From positions 392,377 to 456,376 of the forward strand of contig CAJNDS010002013.1 in the NCBI GenBank assembly GCA_905221605.1: a stretch of 64,000 bases of DNA. Direction: 5' to 3'. Of this stretch, positions 22,000 through 30,898 are shown in pieces (position 1 is the stretch's first letter; every line of letters starts with the position of its first letter). Source of the DNA: Symbiodinium natans. Lineage: Eukaryota; Sar; Dinophyceae; Suessiales; Symbiodiniaceae. The notes under the pieces were generated by a model. The model saw nothing but the letters and a program-made list of their open reading frames with translations. It made no database searches and had not been told where the DNA came from. The position numbers and the translations under genes are program-made.

Positions 22000-22209
22000 T
22001 CAGAATAACGAAAAGCTACACAAATTGCACGGCATACACTTGCCACTGTTGCCACATTTGTTTTTGCTCTTCAACTTTTCTATCTCATCCTCTAACTTTT
22101 GTATCTTTTCCGTTAAGTCTTGGATGGTGTTAAATATAATTAACTCAGACTTAATCTTTTGTAGTTGCTCGTCTAATTTCTTTTCAATTGCTTCGTCCAT
22201 CGTAGGCAT
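22000..22209 (-). CDS. 69-aa coiled-coil protein with Cys-rich tail
   Basis: Residues about 5-52 form a heptad-type coiled coil (IQDLTEKIQKLEDEIEKL). The tail has four cysteines (CGNSGKCMPCNLC) that could bind a metal or make disulfides. AAGTTCTAAAATAAT precedes the start. It follows the fibre gene in the same direction after a 25-nt gap. Likely a small structural or assembly protein; family unknown. Confidence 0.7.
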   Translation of the reverse strand: MPTMDEAIEKKLDEQLQKIKSELIIFNTIQDLTEKIQKLEDEIEKLKSKNKCGNSGKCMPCNLCSFSLF

Positions 22210-22234
22210 TATATATTATTTTAGAACTTAATTA

Positions 22235-24535
22235 TTATGCTTTTGCTTTTGCCTTTGCTTCTCCTTTTAACTTCTTAACCTCCTTCTTTAAATCTTCAAC
22301 TTCTTTTATCAAATGCTGTAATGCTCCGTGTGTTATTACTGCTGTTTTACAATAATCAAGGCGTTTATGTCCTCTATTATCTGTCGTGATTATACCGTCC
22401 CATTCTTTCGGTATTACACTCTGAACATCCTGAGCAATATAACCGATATGATTAACTTTATTTTTCTCTTCGTTTAAATGTGTAAAATTAAATGTTTTCG
22501 GTTTTACATATTTTATTATTTCATAACATTTCTTACTATCAATTTCTTTAATATTTTCTTTTAATGTAAAATCTGACGAATAACCGAAAGTGCCATCAAT
22601 ATAAACTCCTGATGGTGTTATTTCCAAAACTTCATTACCTGCTCCGACACTACCGAAATAAAAGTAGTATTCACCACCTGCGTCGGTATTTAAAAACTGT
22701 ATCTGGTCTACAGTGCTTATTGTTTCTTGTGTTATTTCTAAGTTATTCATCTTAACTTTGCCATCAGTTAATTGTATTTCCGGTGTGCTACTTTCCAATC
22801 CTATTGTCAAATTCATTTCACCTGCCGTGTCTCCGTTTCTGATATATAACTTATATTGAGTGTCTAAAACTTCTTTTAATTCGCTACTATTTTGAAACAT
22901 AAAACGCCCCCAACTAATAACATCTGCTTCACCAACGATATTTCCAATACTATTAAATGTTTGATTATTCACTACTGGTCTGTTTAATGTAATTCCGTTA
23001 GTGTCGTTTAACTGTAATGCTATGGTTGAAGTTGTCGGGTCGGTTGTTCTATTTGATTGCAATGAAAAATTTATCTCTTCGGTTGATATTACATTCAATG
23101 AATTATTAGCGTCTGCTCGTTGAAATATTCTACCCGAATTATTAACATATATATCACCATTAAATGTTGATGTGCTTTGAAATGATGCTGTGCTTCCAAA
23201 ATTAGCATTCCCACCCGATACATTTAGTTTATTTGCTCCTTGAATTGCTCCGATGCCTAAACTTAAACAATAGACACCATTACCATTTGCAGTATTTAAT
23301 AAAAGCAATGAAGAACTGTCATTGCTTGTATTATATGCATTAATATTAAATGAATGAAATTTCAAATACCCTTGTGCGTTTTTTACTGTCATAACATTAC
23401 TCGCATCCGTTGTATTTTTATAAAATGTAAGTCCTGAAGTATTAGAAATATTATAATTTTCACCATAAAAGTTTAAATCATTTGATAAGTCTAAATTACC
23501 ATCCACTTTTAAATTTTGTCTAACAATAGCACTATCTACAACATCTAATGTATAACCACCTGTTAATGTGTTAGATGCTGTATCTACCAACAATGAATGT
23601 GTTTTAACATATTGGTCAGCATTATTATTTAAATTTAAAATCCTACCTGTATCGCCTACCGAATTATAACAATCAATATTATCATTATTAAAAGTAATAT
23701 AATTATCAGTATTTCTAACGGTAAAAGATAAATTAGCATCTGCTGTGTTTTCTACAACTAAACCGCCTGTTGGCGTTTCTATTTTTCCTGACATTTTATA
23801 TCCTGCGTTGTTATTGGTTAAATCAAGTTGTTTTATTGCATCGTCGGATGTATTATTACAAAATATCTTATCTCCTTGTAAAGTTATATAACTCGTAGCG
23901 TTCTTAAACTCTGCTAAAACTTTATCACCACCTCCTGTTTGATTGCTAAATAATAATCCTGCTACTGGTGAAATATTTATAGTTGAATTATTTAATGTTA
24001 GTCCACTATGAATAACGGTAGGGGCGGAACAATCAATAATAGGATTAGCACTAAATCGGTTTGTAAAATCACTAAGCGGAACTCGTAAAGCAAGTAAATT
24101 ATCTATTTCTGTATCTGTGTATCCACTACCTGCTCCTACTAAGGTATCTACTTCGGTTTTATTGTAATAATTTGTTCCTAATTGGGTGTTGGTCTGATAG
24201 TTAGTTGATAAATTTGTGTCTATTTGTGTCGATGTGTAATAATTAGTAAAGGTCGTGTCTATTTCTACTTTATTGTAAAAATTCGTGGTTAGTTGCAAAT
24301 TTGTTTGGTAAGTGGTGGCTAAAATGTGAGATATAGAACTAATGTTTTGAAAGTTTTGTAGTTGCTTTGTATTTAAAACATCAATAGCATCGGTGTTTGC
24401 TTGTATGTTTGAAGAGTTCGCGGTGTTGATGTCTCCTAATTCTGTTTTTGTTGCGTATAAGTCGCTTAAATCAGTTCCACTTACGACAATATTGTCTGCT
24501 GTTAATGTGTTTGTATTATTGAGTGTCAAAGGCAT
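22235..24535 (-). CDS. Fibre/spike protein with C-terminal S74 intramolecular chaperone domain
   Basis: 766 aa. The N-terminal part, after about residue 65, has repeated YYNKTEVDT / YQTNTQLGTN-type units typical of phage and giant-virus fibres. The long middle is Asn/Thr-rich beta structure. Near residues 655-660 the S74 signature SDFTLKENI supplies the Ser-Asp and Lys of the self-cleaving endosialidase-type chaperone, followed by IGYIAQDV and HGALQHLIKEVEDLKKEV, its closing coiled coil. In this family the domain trimerises the fibre and then cuts itself off. Likely role: virion attachment to host or helper virus. It sits directly downstream of MCP; a 15-bp palindrome with TCTA precedes the start. 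Confidence 0.9.
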   Translation of the reverse strand: MPLTLNNTNTLTADNIVVSGTDLSDLYATKTELGDINTANSSNIQANTDAIDVLNTKQLQNFQNISSISHILATTYQTNLQLTTNFYNKVEIDTTFTNYYTSTQIDTNLSTNYQTNTQLGTNYYNKTEVDTLVGAGSGYTDTEIDNLLALRVPLSDFTNRFSANPIIDCSAPTVIHSGLTLNNSTINISPVAGLLFSNQTGGGDKVLAEFKNATSYITLQGDKIFCNNTSDDAIKQLDLTNNNAGYKMSGKIETPTGGLVVENTADANLSFTVRNTDNYITFNNDNIDCYNSVGDTGRILNLNNNADQYVKTHSLLVDTASNTLTGGYTLDVVDSAIVRQNLKVDGNLDLSNDLNFYGENYNISNTSGLTFYKNTTDASNVMTVKNAQGYLKFHSFNINAYNTSNDSSSLLLLNTANGNGVYCLSLGIGAIQGANKLNVSGGNANFGSTASFQSTSTFNGDIYVNNSGRIFQRADANNSLNVISTEEINFSLQSNRTTDPTTSTIALQLNDTNGITLNRPVVNNQTFNSIGNIVGEADVISWGRFMFQNSSELKEVLDTQYKLYIRNGDTAGEMNLTIGLESSTPEIQLTDGKVKMNNLEITQETISTVDQIQFLNTDAGGEYYFYFGSVGAGNEVLEITPSGVYIDGTFGYSSDFTLKENIKEIDSKKCYEIIKYVKPKTFNFTHLNEEKNKVNHIGYIAQDVQSVIPKEWDGIITTDNRGHKRLDYCKTAVITHGALQHLIKEVEDLKKEVKKLKGEAKAKAKA

Positions 24536-24540
24536 TAGTT

Positions 24541-24576
24541 AATATTAATAAAATAGATAATTATTTTATTAATATT
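24541..24576 (-). promoter_or_regulatory. 15-bp perfect palindrome with TCTA at the loop, before the fibre gene
   Basis: Arms AATATTAATAAAATA (24,541-24,555) and complement (24,562-24,576) with a 6-nt loop. On the minus strand it reads ATTATCTATTTT across the loop, 5 nt before the fibre ATG. Confidence 0.7.
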
Positions 24577-24578
24577 AT

Positions 24579-24661
24579 TTCGTTTTTTTAATCAAAAACT
24601 TTCAAGCCGAGGTCGTCCTTCGGACATTTTAGGACTTCGTTTTTTTAATCAAAAACTTTCA
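24579..24661 (-). repeat. Duplicated capsid-gene tail
   Basis: A 26-bp direct repeat occurs at 24,579-24,604 and 24,636-24,661. The second copy contains the real MCP stop. On the minus strand the first copy also reads D-L-G-L-K-V-F-D-stop (24,588-24,614), the same eight residues that end MCP, but with different, GC-richer codons (GACCTCGGCTTG). It looks like the 3' tail of a second, diverged MCP gene. Confidence 0.65.
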
Positions 24662-26077
24662 GTCCTAAATCTTTTATTTCAAGTATCTGTTCTGATAATA
24701 GCGTGATATAAATATTATCAGGCATATCGGCAGAATTAATAGTAGCATTTGCTGGTTTAACTCTCAATAGCATTTGTTGTCCTGCTCTTGTATTAATTCC
24801 TGTATAACTACTATCTGGCACTTTTTCAAAACTAAAGGCAAAGATAAACTGACGGTCTCTATATTGTTTAAAATCAATTGATAAAGAATGTTGATGAAAC
24901 ATTGGTAAGTTTAATGCTTTTCGTAAATGATAGAATGCTTCGGTCATTGAATTACAAGGGTATTCAGGATATAATTTAGAACCTAATTGAATTTGAAATT
25001 GAAGGTCAAAGTCAGCGTCATACATTCCCTCATCTACCTCGCTTGATGCTTGATGAGGATGATAAAATCTACAAAATTCCTTGTCGCAGTATTCATAACC
25101 TATACTTGGATTACCTGACTTGTAGAATGTAATGAATGATGCTACTAATTTAGATACTGAACGAATAACTTGAACGCTAATATCGGTTAATCCTGCTACT
25201 GTTTGTGATTGAGTAATATAAGTTGTATATGTAATGGGTAATCCTTTTCCTTCTAAAAGATGCTTAACATATTCATTATTTAAATTATTGTCTAAAGTGC
25301 AAACATCGCAAACAACACGAGCGTTGTTAATTTCCCAATCAATGCTTGTATTTGTAAAATTAGCACCAGGTGTTGCCACAGTATCAACATCGGTAGTAAA
25401 TCTATTTCCAATATCAGTATTAGAGGTGTCGTCTCTATAGTCAATGATACAATCAGTAGCATTTGCTACTAATTCTAATTCAATTGTTAGGTTTCCCATA
25501 TATTTTAGAGGTAAATATTTAAATTGAGAGAAGAGACCACATAATGGTTTAAATCCTACTGTCATTTTATCCTTAAAACCTAAACAATTTACACCATTGA
25601 CTTCGGGGATTAATTCAGAACCAACATTATTAACTAATGTCTTAACTTCGTCATCATATCTATAACCGAAACCTTCGTTTGCTTCGTCTTTTCGTGCTCC
25701 TTGCGACATCATTTTAGAGAACATATGATGCACTCGGTTATAATTATCAAAGTCTTCTACTACTTGATTTCCAGCAATAATTCGCATTCTTCGGAAAAAG
25801 CAATAAGGCGGTGATAAAGGACGAAGCTTATTGTTATACGCTCCAATGTCTAAATTTTGTAATGTAAAGAAAATTCTTACGATTGTGGGTCTAACCAAGT
25901 ATTATCTTCACCGTTTAATGAAAATTTTAATACACGATTTCCGCTGTTGCTTTTGTAAATATTACTACCATTTGGCCAGAATGATACACTGCGTCTATCT
26001 TGAATGTAAGAACTACCTTTGTTTAATTTAAATGAGAGGTTGTCAATTAAAATATCCTCAGGGCTAAAAGTTTCCAT
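24645..26077 (-). CDS. MCP: Major capsid protein (double jelly roll), frame broken near the N-terminus
   Basis: Builds the icosahedral shell. Residues 1-66 (25,877-26,077) start METFSPEDI and include SVSFWPNGSNIY and the conserved WLDP. The frame then stops at 25,877-25,879, and the remaining about 415 residues run in another frame from about 25,898 to 24,645 (VRIFFTLQNLD..., later GNLTIELELV, ending GLKVFD). The two parts overlap by about 20 bp, and a single missing base would explain the break. Together they have the length and N-terminal signature of Polinton/PLV double-jelly-roll capsids. No ATG opens the longer part, so it is not a separate gene. Mutation or sequencing error. Confidence 0.9.
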
Positions 26078-26134
26078 CTATATATAAACTAACATAGATA
26101 ATTTAATTAAATATAATTTAAACTTATATTTAAT
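26078..26134 (-). promoter_or_regulatory. MCP upstream region: TCTA box and 11-bp palindrome
   Basis: On the minus strand, AAATTATCTATGTTAG lies just before the MCP ATG. Further upstream, ATTAAATATAA (26,106-26,116) pairs with TTATATTTAAT (26,124-26,134), overlapping the stop of the 64-aa gene. Confidence 0.6.
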
Positions 26135-26324
26135 CAAATAATTTAAAATTATATGAATTTTCTTTACTATTGTTTTTCTTTTTGTTTTTAACTTCTTTAA
26201 CTGTTTCATCTACTTCATTATTTTCAACTAATTTTCGTATCTCTTCGTAAGCATTTTGTTTAAATTTCTTATCCTTCTTCGGCTTCTCCATTTGTTCGTA
26301 TGTTGTTGCTTTCTTATGAAACAT
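26130..26324 (-). CDS. 64-aa basic protein, unknown
   Basis: Lys-rich (PKKDKKFKQNAYEEIRK, then EVKNKKKNNSKENSY), mostly helical or disordered, between the lipase and MCP genes and in their direction. ATATCTAAAATATTTT lies before its start. It could be a small DNA-condensing or core protein (inference from charge only). Confidence 0.6.
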   Translation of the reverse strand: MFHKKATTYEQMEKPKKDKKFKQNAYEEIRKLVENNEVDETVKEVKNKKKNNSKENSYNFKLFD

Positions 26325-26392
26325 TATTAAAATATTTTAGATATTAAATTGTTAATTAAATCAGTTTCACTTATTAATTAAGAGCTTAACTT
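26325..26392. promoter_or_regulatory. AT-rich spacer with TCTA
   Basis: 68 bp between the 64-aa and lipase-like genes. On the minus strand it contains ATATCTAAAATA near the 64-aa start. No ORF. Confidence 0.45.
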
Positions 26393-27034
26393 TCAGTTAA
26401 ACTGTTGCATAAACTCTTCTTCTGTTATGGGTAAATTACCTGCTTTGTTATGAACATTGCCTATGTCTTGATACGAATGGTTTTGTAGAGGGTCTAAGGT
26501 TGATTTATTTAATGTTATACTACCTTTATCAAACATACTAACAACATCTCCGGCTTTTCTTATTCTCAAATTTGTTCCGGTGTCTTCTGGTCGTTGTCCT
26601 GATACAAAAGGAGAACCATAACTACGACTACGAAATATATTGCCATAATCATTATTTATTTGTTGTCCCACTGCTGAACCTAAACTATGGCTAATAATAT
26701 CAGTAATGCCTGTAAGTTTTTTACCATCTACTTCAATAGAACCATCTTTAATGAATTTATCAACATCTTTATATCTTTTCGTTTGCTGTGTTTTATATAA
26801 AGGTAATTTTAAGTCATCATAAACATCTCTTCCGCTTTTTGTTCCGGCTATGTATAAAATAGAACCATTTTGATAAATACCTTCAGGATTTTCATACGCT
26901 AATTTAAGTCCTTGCGTGTCCGTTAAGAATGTCTCAGTTCCAGCTAATTCGTCTCTAACTTCATTATGTAATTTGTTTCTTGTGTTAGGTGCTTTATATA
27001 AAACACCTTCATTTTTACGCTTGTGTTTATGCAT
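26393..27034 (-). CDS. Lipase-like alpha/beta hydrolase
   Basis: 213 aa. The nucleophile elbow SHSLGS (Ser117) matches the GHSLG pattern of class-3 lipases, with Asp163 (AGDVVSMF) and His186 (QNHSYQD) in the right order for the triad. N-terminal residues 1-30 are basic and there is no signal peptide. The first Gly of the elbow is Ser, a mild departure. Lipase-like genes occur in some PLVs and virophages; a role in membrane passage at entry or exit is plausible, not shown. It lies with MCP and fibre, head to head with the penton gene. Confidence 0.8.
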   Translation of the reverse strand: MHKHKRKNEGVLYKAPNTRNKLHNEVRDELAGTETFLTDTQGLKLAYENPEGIYQNGSILYIAGTKSGRDVYDDLKLPLYKTQQTKRYKDVDKFIKDGSIEVDGKKLTGITDIISHSLGSAVGQQINNDYGNIFRSRSYGSPFVSGQRPEDTGTNLRIRKAGDVVSMFDKGSITLNKSTLDPLQNHSYQDIGNVHNKAGNLPITEEEFMQQFN

Positions 27035-27074
27035 TATAAAATAACTTATAAATTAATTTATCAACTAATTAATA
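27035..27074. promoter_or_regulatory. Divergent promoter between lipase and penton genes
   Basis: 40-bp AT-rich spacer with a short ATAAATTAATTTAT palindrome. It has no clear TCTA, unlike most other structural-gene starts. Confidence 0.4.
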
Positions 27075-27911
27075 ATGCTTAAGTTCAAGAAGGTATATAT
27101 TGATAGTTATTATAAAGTAAGTGGCACTCCATCCAATTTTACCATTGATTTGCCTGAAACAGTCCAACTTGAAGATAATATGCTATGTCAAATTCACGAG
27201 GTCAGCATTCCTCATTCGTGGTATTCAATAAACAGCACAAATAACAATTTATATTTTATGCATCAGGTTATACCTCCAGGTGTCATCGCAGGTATAACTT
27301 ATCGTAAAATAACTATTCCAGAAGGCAACTATACAGCGGTTGATTTAGCACAAACAATACAAATAGCACTTAACCTTTTAGTAGATACAGTAGATAGACC
27401 TAATACATACTCTTTAAGTTATAATACTTCAACTAACAAATATACTTTCTCTTCTAATTATGCCACTGCTATTTTCGTTGTCTTAACTGATGGAGAAATA
27501 GCACCATTAGCAGGTAGTTTTAGCGACCCCGTTGATGTTAATAATTTAAATTCAATCAACCAAGTATTAGGTAATACAACACCTGCCACGGATGCTTATA
27601 CGAATGTTTCACCTTACACAACAAATTTTATTGATTTAGTCCCCTTTAAGAATTTATATTTACATTGCAATGAAATTAGCAACTACAACCAATTAACAGT
27701 GGCGGGTAATTCATCAATAATCAAGAAAATAAATGTATCAGTCCCCTATCTCGGGGTAATTAATGACAATGAGCTTAGCAGTGTTGATTATATTGATGTA
27801 AGTTCCAAATTATTAAGAAGATTAAATTTTAGATTAACTGACCATCTTAACCAAGTTGTAAATTTAAACGGGGTGGATATATCCTTTACTCTCACATTTT
27901 TTAGGGGATAA
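27075..27911 (+). CDS. mCP: Minor capsid (penton) protein
   Basis: 278 aa. The N-terminus KVYIDSYYKVSGTPSNFTIDLPE and the following IHEVSIPHSWYSINSTNN match the pattern of Polinton, PLV and virophage penton proteins (YIDSxxR..G..SNF...L, then V..A.IP.S.Y.I), a single jelly roll at the capsid vertices. The last part (FRLTDHLNQVVNLNGVDISFTLTFF) is the conserved terminal strand pair. Frame intact. It opens the plus-strand morphogenesis block. Confidence 0.88.
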   Translation: MLKFKKVYIDSYYKVSGTPSNFTIDLPETVQLEDNMLCQIHEVSIPHSWYSINSTNNNLYFMHQVIPPGVIAGITYRKITIPEGNYTAVDLAQTIQIALNLLVDTVDRPNTYSLSYNTSTNKYTFSSNYATAIFVVLTDGEIAPLAGSFSDPVDVNNLNSINQVLGNTTPATDAYTNVSPYTTNFIDLVPFKNLYLHCNEISNYNQLTVAGNSSIIKKINVSVPYLGVINDNELSSVDYIDVSSKLLRRLNFRLTDHLNQVVNLNGVDISFTLTFFRG

Positions 27912-27950
27912 TAATTATCTAATTAGAAAAATATATACTATATTAATTTA
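27912..27950 (+). promoter_or_regulatory. TCTA-type promoter
   Basis: AATTATCTAATTAGAAAA, then an AT-rich run to the ATG at 27,951. Confidence 0.55.
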
Positions 27951-28571
27951 ATGAGTGGTGAAGAGGCTGAAGAGATTAAAAATGAAGAAGCTAATGAAGA
28001 AGTGGCTAATGAAGTTATTGAAGAAACCAATGAAGAAACACAAGTTAAAGAAAAAGAAGAAGCAACTAAACAAGAAGAAGTAAAAACTGAAGTAAAAGAG
28101 GAGGCAAAACCAAAAGCAAAAGCAACGCCAAAGAAATTAGCGAGAACAGTTAAGGTAATAGAATTAGTTGAGTGTCAAGCTTGTAATAAAAAAATGTTGC
28201 CTAAATCGTTAAAGAACACACATCCGCATTATTGTAAGGGGCAACCAACCGAAACATTATCGGTTAATAAGCAGAAGGCAAGTTATGGGTCAAAGGTTGA
28301 GCAGAAGTTAAGAAAAGAAATTGAAGAAGAAATGAAGAAGAAATATGAGAACAAAGAAAACGACAAAAACACACAAAATGTAAAGAACGAAGTAATACAG
28401 TATTCCGAGCCTATTGAAGTTAAAACAAAAGCAAAGCCAATTAGAATGGAGGAAGCCCCACGGCAACCAACAGCAAGAGAATTACTAGAAGCATCTTATA
28501 ATGAAATAAGAAGAGCAAAGAGAGAGGCGCACATTGAAAAAATCAACGGCTTTAAATCTAAAATGTTTTAA
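27951..28571 (+). CDS. 206-aa acidic/basic protein with one zinc finger
   Basis: Residues 1-45 are extremely Glu-rich and 46-65 are Lys/Ala/Pro-rich. A putative zinc finger follows: CQACNKKMLPKSLKNTHPHYC (about residues 74-94). A long charged helix (about 110-135) and a polar tail come next. The sign change from acidic to basic suggests a nucleic-acid or scaffold role. It ends at a palindrome that reaches the next ATG. Family unknown. Confidence 0.75.
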   Translation: MSGEEAEEIKNEEANEEVANEVIEETNEETQVKEKEEATKQEEVKTEVKEEAKPKAKATPKKLARTVKVIELVECQACNKKMLPKSLKNTHPHYCKGQPTETLSVNKQKASYGSKVEQKLRKEIEEEMKKKYENKENDKNTQNVKNEVIQYSEPIEVKTKAKPIRMEEAPRQPTARELLEASYNEIRRAKREAHIEKINGFKSKMF

Positions 28572-28608
28572 TTATTAATAATATTTTTAATCTAATATTA
28601 TTAATAAT
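28571..28608 (+). promoter_or_regulatory. 15-bp palindrome spanning stop to start, TCTA in the loop
   Basis: ATTATTAATAATATT (28,571-28,585) and complement (28,594-28,608). The loop is TTTAATCT, and TCTA sits at 28,591-28,594. The hairpin occupies the whole spacer between two genes. Confidence 0.75.
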
Positions 28609-28927
28609 GAGTATGTTTAAGAGCAAACCTGAATTTAAAAGAATGCCACAGGTTCAACAATACTATGACATTGACGATACTTTCGGAGTAGCCAGTCGTA
28701 GAAAACAAATTGAAGATATGAAATTAAGAATTGAAGAAGCAGAGAACAGAGGCAAAAATGTAAGGTTGAGAAACGATTGGTTGCAACATCAAAAGAAGAG
28801 CATATATCAGGGACAGCTTGACGATATTAACAGACAGTTAGAGCGTCCAATGATGCCAGTAAGAACAAAAGAAGAGCTACTTAAGAAACAAAAAGAATTA
28901 AAAAATATAATGGCAGAAATAAATTAA
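28607..28927 (+). CDS. 106-aa coiled-coil protein
   Basis: Starts MSMFKSKPEFKRMP, then an almost continuous helix with heptads (RKQIEDMKLRIEEAENRGK and EELLKKQKELKNIMAEI). Probably a virion assembly or scaffold protein judged by position between structural genes. No family recognised. Confidence 0.7.
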   Translation: MSMFKSKPEFKRMPQVQQYYDIDDTFGVASRRKQIEDMKLRIEEAENRGKNVRLRNDWLQHQKKSIYQGQLDDINRQLERPMMPVRTKEELLKKQKELKNIMAEIN

Positions 28928-28946
28928 AATCTAATATACATTATAT

Positions 28947-29993
28947 ATGATTAAAACATTAAAATCAGAATTGAAACTGAGACCGACCTACGATGAAATG
29001 ATAGGAATGATTGAGGCACAAGGCGACCCTAACAGACCATCAATAGAAAACATAATTGATAGAAGAGCAACTTTATTCAGAAATAATCAATTCGGAAGCC
29101 AATTAGACAATATTGATTTTTTAGGATTGAAGAAGCAAGAGGAAGACAGAGCAAAAGAAGATGTAAGGAGAGCTCAATTAAGAGAAGCAGGGATAAGGGC
29201 AAGAAAATCAACAGGGTTAGTATCAAGTGGTTTTACAACACCTGCCGAAGTTTATGAAATGGACACTGACGAAGAAGGAGAAGGTTTTGTAATAGACGGA
29301 CAAAGATTTAACATACGAACAGAACTTGAAGAAGGATTGAGAAGAAGAGAACAAGCAAGTCAAACAACAGCAGAACGAGCAAGAAGTCATTTAGATGAAG
29401 TCAATAGTCAATCCTTACCTGTTGGTGTGCCAGTCCATTCAATCGCTACTGATGAAGAAGATGATATGCCACCATTAGAGACACCAACTGAAATAGCAGA
29501 AGAAGGAGAAGAAGAAGAAGAAACTGAAGATGATGAAGAAACACAAGTACCGCCTATATCAAGAAAACACAAAGAGACGATAGATTATAATGACAACATA
29601 GCAAGATGGAAACATAGGGATGTGTCCGCAGATGATATTTTATTTCAACTTTACTTAAGAGGTATGACATTGGAAAAGGAACAGGAAGAAGACATAAGCA
29701 AGTTAAGAAACAAAGGGAAAGGAAGAACAATGACTAAAAAAGATTACTTGTTAAACTTTATTGAAAAATTGATGGAGACGGGGCAATGGACAAATGAAGT
29801 TAATGACCAACTATTGAAAAATAGAATGGAAGAATGGAGACAGATGAAGAAAGGAAAAGGTAAAAGTAGTGCTTCATCATCAAGTGCATTAGATACAGCA
29901 AAAGGTATTGCCATAGGTGGAGTAAAAGCAGGTGTTGAAACATTAGCAAAAGCAGGAGCAACAGCATTAGCAAAATCATTTTTACCAGTATAA
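28947..29993 (+). CDS. 348-aa 'LRPTY' protein with hydrophobic C-terminal helix
   Basis: N-terminus ELKLRPTYDEMIGMI, then a SQLDNIDFLGL motif near residue 52. The long middle is disordered and acidic (EEGEEEEETEDDEETQ). Residues about 205-290 form a more ordered helical region. The C-terminus (ALDTAKGIAIGGVKAG... to FLPV) is an amphipathic, Ala/Gly-rich helix. The RPTYxE plus I/VDF pattern recurs in the next gene, so they are distant paralogues or share a docking motif. A virion-internal protein with a membrane-active tail would fit (inference). TCTA (AAAATCTAATATAC) lies upstream. Confidence 0.75.
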   Translation: MIKTLKSELKLRPTYDEMIGMIEAQGDPNRPSIENIIDRRATLFRNNQFGSQLDNIDFLGLKKQEEDRAKEDVRRAQLREAGIRARKSTGLVSSGFTTPAEVYEMDTDEEGEGFVIDGQRFNIRTELEEGLRRREQASQTTAERARSHLDEVNSQSLPVGVPVHSIATDEEDDMPPLETPTEIAEEGEEEEETEDDEETQVPPISRKHKETIDYNDNIARWKHRDVSADDILFQLYLRGMTLEKEQEEDISKLRNKGKGRTMTKKDYLLNFIEKLMETGQWTNEVNDQLLKNRMEEWRQMKKGKGKSSASSSSALDTAKGIAIGGVKAGVETLAKAGATALAKSFLPV

Positions 29994-30010
29994 AATGTCA
30001 GTAAATAATA

Positions 30011-30074
30011 TAATATTAAAAATTAATTACATTAATTTTTAATATTAAGAATTATTTTCTTATAGAAAATAATT
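30011..30074 (+). promoter_or_regulatory. Two adjacent AT-rich palindromes
   Basis: A 17-bp arm pair (30,011-30,027 with 30,031-30,047, loop TAC) and an 11-bp pair (30,050-30,060 with 30,064-30,074, loop TAT) fill the spacer before the ATG at 30,079. The second reads TTCTTATAGAA across its loop. Confidence 0.7.
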
Positions 30075-30078
30075 ATCA

Positions 30079-30882
30079 ATGCTAAGGCTACGCCCAACTT
30101 ATGAAGAATTATTAAAAGAGACAATGACACACAGATTAAAAATACTACCAGAAAGGCAGAAACGAACACAACAAGGAATATTATTAGACGATGTTGATTT
30201 TGATGACTTTGATTTAAGTAGATATGATAGAAAAGAGTTATTAATGAACAATCCAGAGAAAGGAACACAAACGGATGTATTCAATGAAACGCCAAGTATA
30301 ACAGAAAGCGAAAGTATGAAAACACCAGAAGAAGCGGTTAAGGAACAAAGAGAAGAAGAAGCTGAAAGCATAAACAGTGATGAACGAGAACCTGAACGCG
30401 AAACAGAAAGAGAAAGAACGCAAAAGAAATCATTAATGAGAAGATTTTATGATGGTCTATTTGGAGAGGATGAGTTTAGAGAAGAAAGGGAAGAACTACG
30501 AAACAGGAGAGAGCAAATTGAAGATGATGATTTAGAAAGTGAAACACCTATTGAACAACAAAAGAGCGAAGAAAGCGATAATAGCTTACCTATGAATGTT
30601 AAAAAATCTTATGAGCCTTCGTCATCATCAAGTTCAAGTTCAAGGAGAAGTTCAACAAATAGAAGTGCTTTACTTCCTATTGAAGAAGAAGCATTAAGCG
30701 AACATATCCATTCTTCCCCGCCAGTATCGGTTCAAAGTTCAATACAAAGTGATAGGACAATTGAATATGTTGAAGAACCCTCGCCCCCGCAAAGTGTTAT
30801 TAGTTCAAGGCGGTCGCAAGAAACAATAGAATACATAAGGAGTAGAAGTTCCAGAGGAAGCGTTCGTTCAGTTGGGAGTTAA
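30079..30882 (+). CDS. 267-aa 'LRPTY' protein, Ser/Arg-rich
   Basis: Begins MLRLRPTYEELLKE and carries LLDDVDFDDFDL near residue 35, matching the preceding gene's LRPTYDE / LDNIDFL motifs. The rest is disordered: Glu/Arg-rich in the centre, then poly-Ser (SSSSSSSSRRSS) and two IEYVEEPSPP / IEYIRSRSS repeats at the end, resembling SR-type nucleic-acid-binding tails. It lies directly after its likely paralogue. Function unknown; it may bind DNA or capsid. Confidence 0.75.
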   Translation: MLRLRPTYEELLKETMTHRLKILPERQKRTQQGILLDDVDFDDFDLSRYDRKELLMNNPEKGTQTDVFNETPSITESESMKTPEEAVKEQREEEAESINSDEREPERETERERTQKKSLMRRFYDGLFGEDEFREEREELRNRREQIEDDDLESETPIEQQKSEESDNSLPMNVKKSYEPSSSSSSSSRRSSTNRSALLPIEEEALSEHIHSSPPVSVQSSIQSDRTIEYVEEPSPPQSVISSRRSQETIEYIRSRSSRGSVRSVGS

Positions 30883-30898
30883 TATTTGCTTTAAAGAT

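Noticed and set aside
24645-25898. A separate capsid gene starting at 25,898
   Set aside because: That frame opens with TTG and lacks the family's N-terminus, which lies in the adjacent frame at 25,877-26,077. A broken single gene is the simpler reading.
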